Source: CBDBBY01 sp965205055 (GTDB taxonomy: Bacteria; Pseudomonadota; Alphaproteobacteria; Rhodobacterales; Rhodobacteraceae). Taken from it: a stretch of 64,000 bases of DNA. Positions 17,780-26,978 of this stretch are shown one piece after another; position 1 is the stretch's first letter, and the number at the start of each line of letters is the position of its first letter. A model generated the notes under the pieces. It ran no database searches. It saw only the letters and a list, made by a program, of their open reading frames with translations, and was not told the DNA's origin. Where the stretch lies: the NCBI GenBank assembly GCA_965205055.1, contig OZ242030.1, positions 3,720,001 to 3,784,000 on the forward strand. The letters are read 5' to 3'. The translations under genes and the position numbers were made by a program.

Positions 17780-18344
17780 CAGTTCTGGAACCTTGGACGG
17801 TTTGTTCGCGGCCGAGGAATTGGCGGTGCTGTCCGACAGGGCGCCATGAATTCGGAATGTCTGCGAGGATGGCTACGCTGATCGGAAAGCGACCTACATC
17901 CTCGACCAGTTCCACGCCTCGAATATGCCGCCGCGGTGCGGGCCTTGGACGCAGGACAAGGGCAAACGGAAAGCGTGGATGGAATGCATCAAGAAGCAGC
18001 TGAATGCCGGGCGCAGGTCGCTCAAATCATCGCCGCTCTGAAGCCGCATCGCGACCGGGATGAAACCCTCGCGGTCTGCATTGGCTACTTGAAGGCCGAT
18101 AGATACCGAATGAGCCGCGAATCTACCGGAAACGCGGATTGTCTAGCGGATCCGACGTTGTGGAAAGCGTCTGCAAGCAAATCGAAGGGGGATGGGATCA
18201 ATGTTGCATGCCGATTCACAAAAGCGGGCGCCAACTCCCTTCTCGCCTTCAGATGCTGCCTCCAAAACATGCGTTGGCCCGACTTCATCGGTTGGGAGGT
18301 AAGTCACGCCGCGGCTACCTGACCAAGATTCATGAAACGTACCC
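17780..18344 (+). pseudogene. ISKra4-family transposase remnant (copy 1)
   Basis: Decayed transposase readable only by switching frames. Pieces such as YILDQFHASN, then WMECIKKQLNAGRRS, then TKAGANSLLAFRCCLQNMRWPDF match the order of the better-preserved copy near 44 kb (ILDLFHALQYA ... SKAGANALFAVKCC ... RWPDFLDW). Many stops and frameshifts are present. The right end ends with GACCAAGATTCATGAAACGTACCC at 18321-18344, a degenerate form of the family's terminal repeat. It marks the left edge of the defence island that follows. Confidence 0.7.
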
Positions 18345-18563
18345 CGGCACTCAGCTTGACATGGAATCAAGAAAATAGCACGAACAGTATCCCGGACAGT
18401 GCCTACCGACGAAACTGGCATATCTGTTGGGAGACACGACCACATGGACCGAAAAACCCGCGACAAAGTGGCCCGAATTCGCAAACCGCGCGCAATTTAG
18501 GAATGGTAGACACCTTCGCCGCCACATTTTGTGTTGCCAATCCAATGCCAACCGATAGGAAAA

Positions 18564-19982
18564 ATGGACGAAATAAGGTTAAAAAATTATCGTTGTTTCA
18601 AGAGTGAACAAAGAGCGCGAATTGCGCCCTTGACAATTCTTGTAGGTGAAAATAGCGCTGGAAAATCATCGTTTTTAGCAATGGTAAGGGCACTATGGAA
18701 TTTATATCATAATCATCGTGTGCCCAACTTCAATGAAGATCCATTTGACTTTGGGACGTTTGACAATATAGTATTTTCCGGACACGAAGACAAAAAAAAT
18801 AGCAAAACATTTGGTGCCGGATTTAGGATTAGCGATGGAACGTCAATATCAGATGGTCATTTGCCGATTTGGTTTGAAGCTGAATTTGAAAAAAGAGGAA
18901 CAGCTCCATTTCCCATAAAGCTGGTGATGAAAAATGAAGCAAGAAATTTAAAATTTACACTAAATTCACGTGACGATAACCTAGTTCAAGTGAGCATACA
19001 AACAAAACAGGGTAGTTGGAGATCCAAGAAAATACCAAATTCCATAAAAATTTTTGAAGAAAATCGTTTAAAAAATCTTCGTTTTATACTACCAGAATTG
19101 AAGCCAGCCAATTTAACACAAAGTCGTGGAATTAGTTTAACAGACGCCGGCGATATTTGGAGCAATAAGGGAATCGAATATAAATCAGTATCAAAAAGTG
19201 ATACCATTCACATTACGAATGACGACTGGCATCAAGTCGCAAATTTATTGGACGCAATTTATCTGGGGACCTCGAATTACTATTTGGATAAACGCCTTTC
19301 CTATGCGAGTTCACCAGTGCGATCAAGACCAACACGAATATATCAATCCAAGCTCTTTACTTGGGATCCAGAAGGGAATTTTGCACCAATGTATTTAGCA
19401 TATCTCTTTGAAACAAAAAAAAGTGAATGGACTAAACTTAGGGCTAAGCTGGAGGAATTTGGATCCCAGTCCGGGCTTTTTGATGAGATTTCAATACGCA
19501 CGTACGAAAAACACGGTGGCGGGCCATTTCAGGTGGAGGTTCGTAGATCTGAGGGGCATTATAAAGGCAAAAATCGAAATTTAATTGATATTGGATATGG
19601 TGTTAGTCAGATATTGCCGGTTGCGACGGAATTGCTGCGCGATGATCCAACGCCATTGCTGCTCTTGCAGCAGCCGGAGGTTCACTTGCATCCAAGTGCT
19701 CAAGCCGCGCTAGGAACCTTGTTGTTACAGACTGCGCAGAAGGAACAAATTATTATAGTTGAGAGCCACAGCGATCATCTCCTCAATAGGATCCGAATGG
19801 ATTTGCGTGATGGTGTAGGTGATAGCAGGCCGGAAGATGTGTCGATCTTGTACTTTGAAAATTCCGATTTAGAATCAAAGATCCATTCTTTACGAATTGA
19901 TGAGGGGGGAAACGTAATGGATGCGCCGGAAAGCTATGGCCGATTCTTTATGGATGAAACAAAAAGATCGTTGAACTTATAA
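18564..19982 (+). CDS. OLD/AAA-type ATPase, first gene of ATPase-PIN pair
   Basis: 472 residues from the ATG at 18564 (AGGA just upstream); an open frame reaches further left but only into unrelated sequence. The Walker A is GENSAGKSS (28-36). The C-terminal part holds the family signature YGVSQILPV, then LLLLQQPEVHLHPSAQ (the Walker B region, with QQPE where relatives often have EEPE) and IIVESHSDHLLNRI, as in OLD-like and DUF3696-type ATPases. No Toprim nuclease domain is present; the nuclease function appears to be in the PIN gene, whose ATG overlaps this gene's stop (TAATG). Codon use is strikingly A+T-rich compared with the flanking core genes, indicating transfer. It probably acts as an ATP-dependent sensor or switch in a two-gene anti-phage or toxin-like module. 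Confidence 0.75.
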   Translation: MDEIRLKNYRCFKSEQRARIAPLTILVGENSAGKSSFLAMVRALWNLYHNHRVPNFNEDPFDFGTFDNIVFSGHEDKKNSKTFGAGFRISDGTSISDGHLPIWFEAEFEKRGTAPFPIKLVMKNEARNLKFTLNSRDDNLVQVSIQTKQGSWRSKKIPNSIKIFEENRLKNLRFILPELKPANLTQSRGISLTDAGDIWSNKGIEYKSVSKSDTIHITNDDWHQVANLLDAIYLGTSNYYLDKRLSYASSPVRSRPTRIYQSKLFTWDPEGNFAPMYLAYLFETKKSEWTKLRAKLEEFGSQSGLFDEISIRTYEKHGGGPFQVEVRRSEGHYKGKNRNLIDIGYGVSQILPVATELLRDDPTPLLLLQQPEVHLHPSAQAALGTLLLQTAQKEQIIIVESHSDHLLNRIRMDLRDGVGDSRPEDVSILYFENSDLESKIHSLRIDEGGNVMDAPESYGRFFMDETKRSLNL

Positions 19983-20443
19983 TGTGTGCAATTCTCGACG
20001 CAAGTGTGTGTAGCATGGTATTCGGTGATAAGGATCGCCCAGCGGCAGGAAAAGGCTTTTTCGAATGGATTAACAGTGGACAAGGAAGATTGGTCGTTGG
20101 AGGAAAGTTGAGAAGTGAACTTTGCCGGAATGACAGTTTTAAAAGGTGGGCCGCAACTGCAGTTCAGTACGGTTTGTTGAAAAGCAATGACGATGTTCGT
20201 ATAAATCAGCGTGAGAGAACTTTAAACGACCTAGCGTCAAACGATTCTCATATCATTGCGTTGGCGATTGAAAGTCACGCACGATTGCTCTGTACAAACG
20301 ACAAGAGGTTGATGAGTGATTTTAAAAATACGGATTTGATTCAAAACCCAAAGGGTTCGATTTATTCTATTCCAGTTGGGTCAAAGTTCGATAGGAGGAG
20401 GAGAGATCTTCTACAGCGTTCCAATTGTAAGCGTAGTGATTGA
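19982..20443 (+). CDS. PIN-domain nuclease, second gene of ATPase-PIN pair
   Basis: 153 residues. The acidic positions expected of a PIN ribonuclease are visible: D6 (ILDASV), E46 (RSELCRN), D88 (NDSHIIALA) and D107 (CTNDKRL). The C terminus is Arg/Lys-rich. The ATG shares a base with the TAA of the ATPase gene, so the two are translationally coupled. PIN domains are metal-dependent RNases, as in VapC toxins, but no VapB-like antitoxin gene precedes it; the partner is the ATPase. The same low G+C composition as the ATPase gene suggests joint transfer. I infer an ATPase-controlled RNase effector. Confidence 0.72.
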   Translation: MCAILDASVCSMVFGDKDRPAAGKGFFEWINSGQGRLVVGGKLRSELCRNDSFKRWAATAVQYGLLKSNDDVRINQRERTLNDLASNDSHIIALAIESHARLLCTNDKRLMSDFKNTDLIQNPKGSIYSIPVGSKFDRRRRDLLQRSNCKRSD

Positions 20444-20520
20444 GCGAGGGAACTTGCAGTCTGAAAAAGATGAAAGCAGTGATATTCTTGTCGATTCTAA
20501 TTTTTAACCAATTCGATTAA

Positions 20521-21349
20521 CTATCCAATTTGTATCAATTTATCACGTAATATGTTTTCGAACTCTTGGCGATTAACTGTCTTTGCTGATAGAAGTTTGT
20601 CATTCGAAGCTTCTAGAGAAAGTACCTCCCAGTGATGCTTCCGCAATTTGTACTCTCCGTTAATCTGAGGAACGAGCCAGATAATGTCTCCGTCATTCAA
20701 GTCTTCTGATGGTCTTTCAGAAGGCCCACCGATGGCATTAAAGAAAGGTTGATCCACAGCAACGGCGATTTTTTTTCCCCAACGTCGAAGCGTTGGAACC
20801 TTCACTTGAAGTTGTGGCATTAACCTTTTCGCTTTTCGCACTAGAGGAACGCCAGTCTGGGCGACGCAATGCAGTAGGTTGGGGAGGAACGATATCGTTG
20901 CTGCGAAGAATAAGTTCGAAATCTGCTTGCATACCCTCGCCTGAGAAATAAACTGCTTGCATTTCCAGTCCAAACCACGAACTCGCGTCCTTGTCGCTTG
21001 CTACAACAAAATCAATTCGTCCTGCTGACCGGTTTGTAGTGGGGGAACGCATGAACGGAACCTCGCGAGCAAGATAGGCGTTATTGAAATTCGCAATCTC
21101 GGCGAGCCAATTGGGTATCAAATTATCTTCAGCGAACCGATTTGGGCAGATTGTTACCGGCGTGCTGTCGGGGACTTGGAGAGAACAGACACCGCCTTTC
21201 TTGCTGCAGACGTGACTGTTCTTTTGAAATGGGCATATCGGGATTGGAGAGTTCCCAAGTGCGGCGTTTGCCAGTTCTTGCCGACGCGCGGGCGGCATTC
21301 GGACAAAGGGTTCTCCGTACCACTCGGCGATCTGGTAACGGGTCATCAT
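20521..21349 (-). pseudogene. NotI-like type II restriction endonuclease, frameshifted
   Basis: The 5' part encodes the NotI-family zinc/iron-finger-like cysteines C39, C48, C55 and C68 (ICPF...VCSKKGGVCS...ICPN) and a PD-(D/E)xK-like active site, D113 (GRIDFVV) and E129-M-Q131 (GLEMQAVYFSG). The frame is then lost: CTTTTCG is duplicated in tandem at 20826-20832 and 20833-20839. Removing one 7-bp copy restores a continuous protein of about 273 residues reading SAKRLMPQLQVKV and ending at 20521. The enzyme is therefore off as sequenced, or would require slippage. Its ATG overlaps the stop of the methylase gene, forming one restriction-modification operon. A single 7-bp duplication suggests a recent lesion or a reversible switch. 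Confidence 0.8.
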
Positions 21350-22221
21350 GCGAACAGTGGCTCGGCGGTAATTACGAGTTCGGGAAGCAGATTGTGATGT
21401 CCGGTCTTCATGGACAAGCTTACGGCATGGAACGAATGCTTGCGGACAAGCTCCAATATCTCGGAAGCTGCGTCATAGGTCATCATGAAATTGGAATTGT
21501 GCTCTTTCATCATTGAAAATAATCGAGCGTGATCAATGCTCGAATGAGAATATAGTCGGGACCCGGCGCACTTTCCGCCGCGCGCAGTGTATGGGGGGTC
21601 CAAAAATATCGCGGCTTTTTTCCCCCAACCCTTTGCCAAAATAGGCAGTATCTTCATTCCATCGCCTTCCAGAAAGGCAATACGCTCCGCGTATTCCTGA
21701 ATCGTGCTCAAGCGGGCGGCAAGGGTTTCCGGGTACCAGCGCGACCTCACTCCGCGCCCGTTTTCGCCATCCCGGGAGAACGATGCACCAGGTGCCAATA
21801 TGCCGCCTCGTTTTGTGCGGTTAAGGACAAGCGTTCGGAATCCGTGTTCCAATACAGTTGATGGTGTAAATTCCTCAAGTTCTCGAAGACCCTCAACTGT
21901 CGGGTAGAATTGCATGATCCGTTCCTGCAGTTCGCCTTTGCATTCCAATGCTGCCCGCCAAAACGCCGCGACGTCGCGATCAATCTCGACCATAACTGCG
22001 GCATTGACCAAATCCTCCATAACACCAGTAAGAGAGACGATCGCTCCTCCGGCAAATGGCTCGATTAGGATTTCAGGCTTGGTGCGCAGCAACCACTCTC
22101 GAATATGCGGAACCAGCCACGTCTTGCCGCCGGGATAACGCAGAGGGCTTCTCTGTGGAACCGTAGCGACATTGACGACTGGGAGCCGCGAAACCGGAAT
22201 ACTTGCTGAAATCGCGTTCAT
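21346..22221 (-). CDS. DNA adenine methylase, D12 class (restriction-modification)
   Basis: About 291 residues from the ATG at 22221; the frame is open for 17 more codons upstream. D12-class N6-adenine methyltransferase features: RYPGGKTWLVPHI (29-41), SAM-binding EPFAGG (55-60) and catalytic DPPY (208-211, FLDPPYT). It would protect host DNA against the NotI-like endonuclease encoded next, with which it overlaps by 4 bases. Because it is an adenine methylase, the recognition site must contain A, so the site should differ from NotI's GCGGCCGC. It remains intact while the nuclease is frameshifted, the expected safe order of decay. Confidence 0.85.
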   Translation of the reverse strand: MNAISASIPVSRLPVVNVATVPQRSPLRYPGGKTWLVPHIREWLLRTKPEILIEPFAGGAIVSLTGVMEDLVNAAVMVEIDRDVAAFWRAALECKGELQERIMQFYPTVEGLRELEEFTPSTVLEHGFRTLVLNRTKRGGILAPGASFSRDGENGRGVRSRWYPETLAARLSTIQEYAERIAFLEGDGMKILPILAKGWGKKAAIFLDPPYTARGGKCAGSRLYSHSSIDHARLFSMMKEHNSNFMMTYDAASEILELVRKHSFHAVSLSMKTGHHNLLPELVITAEPLFA

Positions 22222-23322
22222 AATCAGACCCTGTTCGCCCAGCTGAATCGAGCAAAATATGATTGAAAGCAACAGCGATCATCTTCCAAACGAGCATTGT
22301 TCGCAAACATGATCTGATTTTCTGCTCCGTTGATCGCCCTAACTCTTCCGAACTTCTTGTTGCTGAAATCAGTAGACTGCTCAATGGTCAATGTCCTGTC
22401 GGTACCAGCCAATCTTCGTCCGAACGTCTTTCCAATTTGATCGCCGAGTATGTCTAGCTATCCACCCGGAAGGTCGAACAATAGACCGTCGTCTTCTTAA
22501 TGACTACCCCGAATAGAGCGCCGCGGCGATATCTGCGAAATCAATCTGTCCAAGCTTATGGACCGCACAAGTATGCTCGCTGGCATCTGCAGGAACTGCC
22601 CGAGTGTTTCGGAAAGAAAAATCACGGGTCATTTCGTGAATCGTATGCAGACCGAATCGACGTCGGCATTGACGAATCGTCGTGGGCTTGCGCTTTGATC
22701 AAGGAAGGCGAACAGATATCATTGTGCAGGTCTCGTTTTCGCGGAGCTTCTTTGCGCTGCCTCGCGGCAGTCGAACTGAGGCCGCTTGAAACGGAATTTT
22801 CGGTTGCCGACTGTCTAGATGTGTTCATGAAACGGCCATGCCTACAAATTGCGAGATGAGCCAAAATCACATTGAGAGTCTATTGAGAGTCTTATGAGAG
22901 TAGGAAGATCGCCCCACGTTGCTCGGTGAATTCCGGCGACACGGCAACCTATCTTCCGATCATGGCAACTTGAGCAATGCAAGCAAGGCTCGGGCCAGGG
23001 CATTAGATCACGAGAACGGGAAACGGCACACGACCAACAATATCCTGATGAAGATGTCGGTGTATTTCTCTAGGGCAGAGATCGCCCGCCCGATTCTTGA
23101 ATGACTCTGTTCCATCAAAGTGCACTGCGAGTTCCTCTGGGTAGAGCTGATCGGCCGTGTGCAGTGGTAGGGTCGCCAGTAGCTCTCTGAGCACTTTATG
23201 GCTTGTCGCTGTCAGTTGTAAGTCGAATCAAGGTTCCGCTAACCCTTGCGGAGGATTGAAGAACGAAATGCATTAGGCCAAATCTCCGGATTGGCGTTGC
23301 GCGTAAAGAACTGAGAGCTCTT
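22222..23322. other. Gene-poor 1.1-kb stretch between methylase and ubiB
   Basis: No gene that I can support. A 119-codon frame at 22500-22859 (+) and a 60-codon frame near 23003-23194 (-) exist, but neither shows a recognisable motif or strong ribosome binding site. They may be debris of genes lost at the island edge. The promoter of the restriction-modification operon must lie near 22222-22450. Confidence 0.4.
22871..22903 (+). repeat. Short 11-bp tandem repeat
   Basis: ATTGAGAGTCT occurs twice in perfect tandem (22871-22881, 22882-22892), followed by a third imperfect unit, TATGAGAGTAG. No function is apparent. Confidence 0.6.
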
Positions 23323-24852
23323 TCAAATCAGGATTTCAAGAACGGCTAGAACCGCCAAAGCAGCAGCGAATCCGAACGCGAAAATCGCCGCCGTGCCGGC
23401 ATCACTCCATTTTTGCTTGTGCTCTTTTTGTTCAAATTGCTCGGCAGCGGTCTCCAGCATGTGCGGCAGTTTCGGGCCGAGGCGCGACAGGACTTTGACG
23501 GCCTCCGTCATGTCCCGAAGAACCGCGCGCGGACCGACATGCTCCTTGACGTAATCCTCGACGATAGGCCGCGATGTTTCCCACATGTTTATGTTGGGGT
23601 CCAGCGAGCGTGAAACCCCCTCCACGACCACCATGGTCCGCTGAAGCAGAATCAATTCCGTTCGGGTCTCCATGCCGAAGCGTTCCGTGACCTCGAACAA
23701 ATGCGCGAGAAGCCGTGCCATCGAAATATGGCTGGCGTCCATCCCGAATATGGGTTCGCCCACCGACCTGAGCGCTTGGGCGAAATCGTCCACGTTCTGG
23801 CCTTTCGGCACATACCCGGCTTCGAAATGCACGGCGGCCACGCGGCCGTAATCCCTTTTGATGAAACCCATCAGAATTTCGGCGTACACCCGCCTCGTGT
23901 AAGCATCGATTCGTCCCATGATCCCGAAATCCAGCGCGATGATCGTGCCGTCGTCCGATACCTTGAAGTTCCCTTGATGCATGTCGGCATGGAAATAGCC
24001 GTCGCGGAGAGCTTGGCGGAGAAACATCTGGATCAGCCGGTTCGCCAATTCGCCGAGGTCATGTCCTGCTTGCCTCAGCGATTCGACGTCTCCAAGGCTG
24101 ATTCCGTCCGCCCAGTCGATGGTGATCACCCGTCGGCCGGATTGCGCCCACCGCACGGCCGGGACGGTCACTTCGTCGTCGTTCTTCGTGGCGGCTGCGA
24201 ACTCGTCGACGGCCGATGCCTCCATTCGCAGATCGAGCTCTCTCAATACCACCTCTTCGAAATGCGCGATCACGGCGCGGGGTCGCAATCTTCTGGATGC
24301 GGGCGACAGGAATCTCACCAGCCAAGCCGCCAAATAGAATGCATCGATATCGCGCATGAATGCCCGCTCGATGCCGGGTCTCAGCACCTTCACCGCGACA
24401 TGGCCATGCTCGCCTTGCAGCTGCGCCTTATGAACCTGCGCGATGGAGGCCGCGGCGACGGGTTCGCCGAATTCGGAGAACGTCCGGTCGCAATCCATTC
24501 CGATGTCCGCCTCGAAAGTGCGTTTTGCCGCGTCCGTGGGAAAAGGCGGCAATCTGTCCTGCAGCACCCGCAATTCCGCTGCAAGCCCGTCTCCCACGAC
24601 GTCCGGGCGGGTCGAAAGCAGCTGGCCGAATTTGATGTACGCCGGTCCGAGAGCGATCAGCGCCCGCAGAATGGGAGGGTGGTCAGGATTGCCCTTCAAC
24701 CCGAACCACTTGACCGGCCATCCGAGCACGCGAGCGGCTGCCTTGATGTTCCGGTGGACATCCATCGCATCGAGAGCTGCGTCCATCGCGCCCGTCCGCT
24801 CGAACGTCGCGCCGATCCGCAGCAAACGCCAAATATTGTGGGGACCGCGCAT
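23323..24852 (-). CDS. ubiB: Ubiquinone biosynthesis atypical kinase/ATPase UbiB
   Basis: 509 residues, normal length. Motifs of the UbiB/ABC1/ADCK family: KFGQLLSTR (the KxGQ motif), an Ala-rich AAASIAQVH nucleotide loop, HADMHQGNF and LDFGIMGR (the DFG equivalent). The C terminus is a hydrophobic anchor (FAFGFAAALAVLAVLEILI). It supports aerobic ubiquinone synthesis at the inner membrane. It follows ubiE by 3 bases on the same strand; mutM is divergent. This ubiE-ubiB/mutM arrangement is widespread in Alphaproteobacteria. Confidence 0.95.
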   Translation of the reverse strand: MRGPHNIWRLLRIGATFERTGAMDAALDAMDVHRNIKAAARVLGWPVKWFGLKGNPDHPPILRALIALGPAYIKFGQLLSTRPDVVGDGLAAELRVLQDRLPPFPTDAAKRTFEADIGMDCDRTFSEFGEPVAAASIAQVHKAQLQGEHGHVAVKVLRPGIERAFMRDIDAFYLAAWLVRFLSPASRRLRPRAVIAHFEEVVLRELDLRMEASAVDEFAAATKNDDEVTVPAVRWAQSGRRVITIDWADGISLGDVESLRQAGHDLGELANRLIQMFLRQALRDGYFHADMHQGNFKVSDDGTIIALDFGIMGRIDAYTRRVYAEILMGFIKRDYGRVAAVHFEAGYVPKGQNVDDFAQALRSVGEPIFGMDASHISMARLLAHLFEVTERFGMETRTELILLQRTMVVVEGVSRSLDPNINMWETSRPIVEDYVKEHVGPRAVLRDMTEAVKVLSRLGPKLPHMLETAAEQFEQKEHKQKWSDAGTAAIFAFGFAAALAVLAVLEILI

Positions 24853-24855
24853 CGT

Positions 24856-25608
24856 TCAGAGCTTCCAGCCGGAATGCATGGCGGCGACCCCGAAGCTCAG
24901 GTTGCGGAACTTGACGTTCTCGAATCCCGCGTCGCGGATGATCGCTGCGAATTCCTGCTGGTCGGGAAACTTCCGGATGCTTTCGACGAGATATTCGTAG
25001 CTGTCCTTGTCGTTGACGACAGCTTTTCCAAGATTCGGAATGACGTTGTAGGAATATCGGTCATAAAGCCAGCCGAGCGCGGAAGGGCTGACGCGGCTGA
25101 ACTCGAGCACCAGCAACCGCCCGCCGTATCGGAGCACCCGGCGAACCTCCGCCAGAGCCGTCTTGATTTCGGCGACGTTGCGGATTCCGAAGCTGGCGGT
25201 GCAAGCGTCGAAGCTTCCTTCCGGAAACGGCATATCCATGGCATCGCCCACGACCCAGTCCAGTTCGCCTTCGAGTTCAAGAGCGGCCGCCCGTTTCCGG
25301 CCCGCCGAAACCATGCTTTCGGTGAGGTCCAGCACGACAGCCGATGATCCCGGACGTCTCTGAAGAAACCGGAACGCGATGTCGCCCGTCCCCCCTGCCA
25401 AGTCCAGCAGCCTCTGGTCCGCCCTCGGCGCGAGCCAATCGAGGAGGGCGTCTTTCCAGAACCGGTGCAGCCCGAAACTCATTGCGTCGTTCATCAAGTC
25501 GTATTTCGGCGATACGCTGCTGAAGACGCGCCGGACGAAACGAGACTTCTCGTCGGAGGGCAGGTCTTCGAATTCAGTGCGCCCTTCGCGGTCGCGGCGG
25601 TCTTTCAT
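24856..25608 (-). CDS. ubiE: Ubiquinone/menaquinone biosynthesis C-methyltransferase UbiE
   Basis: About 250 residues from the ATG at 25608; a TTG at 25617 would add three residues. SAM-dependent methyltransferase with UbiE signatures: VFSSVSPKYDLMNDAMSFGLHR, the SAM motif LLDLAGGTGDIAFR, and the C-terminal RYSYNVIPNLGKAV...SYEYLVESIRKFP. It methylates the quinone ring in ubiquinone synthesis. It is the first gene of the ubiE-ubiB operon, divergent from mutM with about 90 bases between. Confidence 0.95.
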   Translation of the reverse strand: MKDRRDREGRTEFEDLPSDEKSRFVRRVFSSVSPKYDLMNDAMSFGLHRFWKDALLDWLAPRADQRLLDLAGGTGDIAFRFLQRRPGSSAVVLDLTESMVSAGRKRAAALELEGELDWVVGDAMDMPFPEGSFDACTASFGIRNVAEIKTALAEVRRVLRYGGRLLVLEFSRVSPSALGWLYDRYSYNVIPNLGKAVVNDKDSYEYLVESIRKFPDQQEFAAIIRDAGFENVKFRNLSFGVAAMHSGWKL

Positions 25609-25695
25609 GAGTGCCAATTCCAGCTGCGGTGGAGATCAATCTTACAAGACTGGGAAAGATTGTTACAATGCGCGTCGGCTGATTCAGGAACCGAA

Positions 25696-26538
25696 ATGCC
25701 CGAACTCCCCGAAGTCGAAACCGTGAGGCGCGGGCTCGAGACCGCGATCATCGGACGAGTTGTCGCCGCCGCGGAGATTCGAAGAAGCGATTTGCGTTGG
25801 CCCCTGCCGGAGCGAATGAAGCAGCGCATTGAGGGCGCGGGAGTGGAAGGGATAGGCCGGTCGGGCAAATACATGCTCGTTCGCTTGTCGACTTCCGAAA
25901 CGCTGATCGTGCACCTCGGCATGTCGGGGCGGATTTCGGTTCTTCCGCCTTCTGCGAATTCCCTCGACGCGAAGCCCGGGCCGCATGACCATGTTTCGTT
26001 GCGGATGGATGACGGCACGTCGGTGATCTACAATGACGTACGCCGTTTCGGCGCGATGGACCTGTGTCCAACCTGCGCCGAAGCGTCGCACAAGCTGCTG
26101 AAGCGCATGGGTCCGGAACCGCTCGGAGACGAATTCAACGACATCTACCTCCGGAAGATCTTCGAGAGACGGAATTCCGCGGTCAAATCGGTTCTGCTGG
26201 ATCAAAATGTCGTTGCTGGTCTCGGCAACATATACGTGTGCGAAGCATTATGGCGAGCGAGGGTTTCACCTCTGCGAATCGCAAAGGATATCGGACATGG
26301 CGAGGCCGCGGAGATCGTCCGATGCGTCAAGGACGTCCTTGAAGAAGCGATTAGCGCGGGCGGCTCTTCTTTGCGGGACTACAGAACAGCCGGAGGCGAA
26401 CTCGGGTATTTCCAGCATCGCTTTCAAGTTTACGGCCGCGCCGGCGAACCATGCCGAAGACCGGGTTGCGAGGGCGAAATCCGAAGCGTTCGCCAAGGCG
26501 GACGATCGACGAGCTTCTGCAGCGGTTGCCAAGATTGA
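25696..26538 (+). CDS. mutM: Formamidopyrimidine-DNA glycosylase (Fpg/MutM)
   Basis: 280 residues from the ATG at 25696, set by the invariant N terminus MPELPEVETVRRGLE, where P2 and E3 are catalytic. Further landmarks: GKYMLVRL with the conserved Lys, HLGMSGR, the helix-two-turn-helix region LLDQNVVAGLGNIYVCEAL, and a C-terminal zinc finger with four Cys (EPCRRPGC...SFCSGC). It removes oxidised purines such as 8-oxoguanine from DNA. The open frame extends upstream to 25465 but overlaps ubiE and is not coding. Confidence 0.96.
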   Translation: MPELPEVETVRRGLETAIIGRVVAAAEIRRSDLRWPLPERMKQRIEGAGVEGIGRSGKYMLVRLSTSETLIVHLGMSGRISVLPPSANSLDAKPGPHDHVSLRMDDGTSVIYNDVRRFGAMDLCPTCAEASHKLLKRMGPEPLGDEFNDIYLRKIFERRNSAVKSVLLDQNVVAGLGNIYVCEALWRARVSPLRIAKDIGHGEAAEIVRCVKDVLEEAISAGGSSLRDYRTAGGELGYFQHRFQVYGRAGEPCRRPGCEGEIRSVRQGGRSTSFCSGCQD

Positions 26539-26978
26539 AAGCGCATTCGGCGGCGCACGATATCGGCCAAGCTTGGAGCGCAAGCCGTTGTTCTTGGCTC
26601 TCTGTCGCGATCCGCTCAGCCGCGAACGCCCCGAATGACCGAAAAAAAACGGACGCTGGAAACCAATCCGACCAAATCCTATAAAACGTCTCGGGACGCA
26701 GCGAATCAGACCCTGAAACGTCGCATAAATGCTGAACCTGTACAGCGTCTTTCAAAATCAGCCGCAGAAGGCTAGTATCCGAGCTTGCGATTTGCTCCGG
26801 TGCACGATGAGCATAATGTGATTGCCGTAATGGAATCTTTCGCGCAAGCATCGGAATTGCCGTCCTCACTCGGATGGGTTGGGTTTTGCCGCTTCTTGCG
26901 TTGTTCGAAGCGAAAGAAAGCTGCATGGGGTTCTTGCGCCCGCTCGAATTGCGGGCGAACTGATCGGAGGTGCTCTGA
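26539..26978. other. Intergenic, mutM to enoyl-CoA hydratase
   Basis: About 440 bases with no gene I can support. Frames on the opposite strand here are shadows without motifs. Confidence 0.5.

Noticed and set aside
22500..22859. 119-codon frame with a VGIDESSWACAL segment, loosely like the start of an IS110-type transposase
   Set aside because: Only a few residues agree and the rest does not follow the family; left as gene-poor sequence.
23701..25347. Long open frame of about 548 codons on the plus strand opposite ubiB/ubiE
   Set aside because: It is antisense to two clearly homologous genes, has Arg/His-rich composition and no motif; a shadow of G+C-rich coding sequence.
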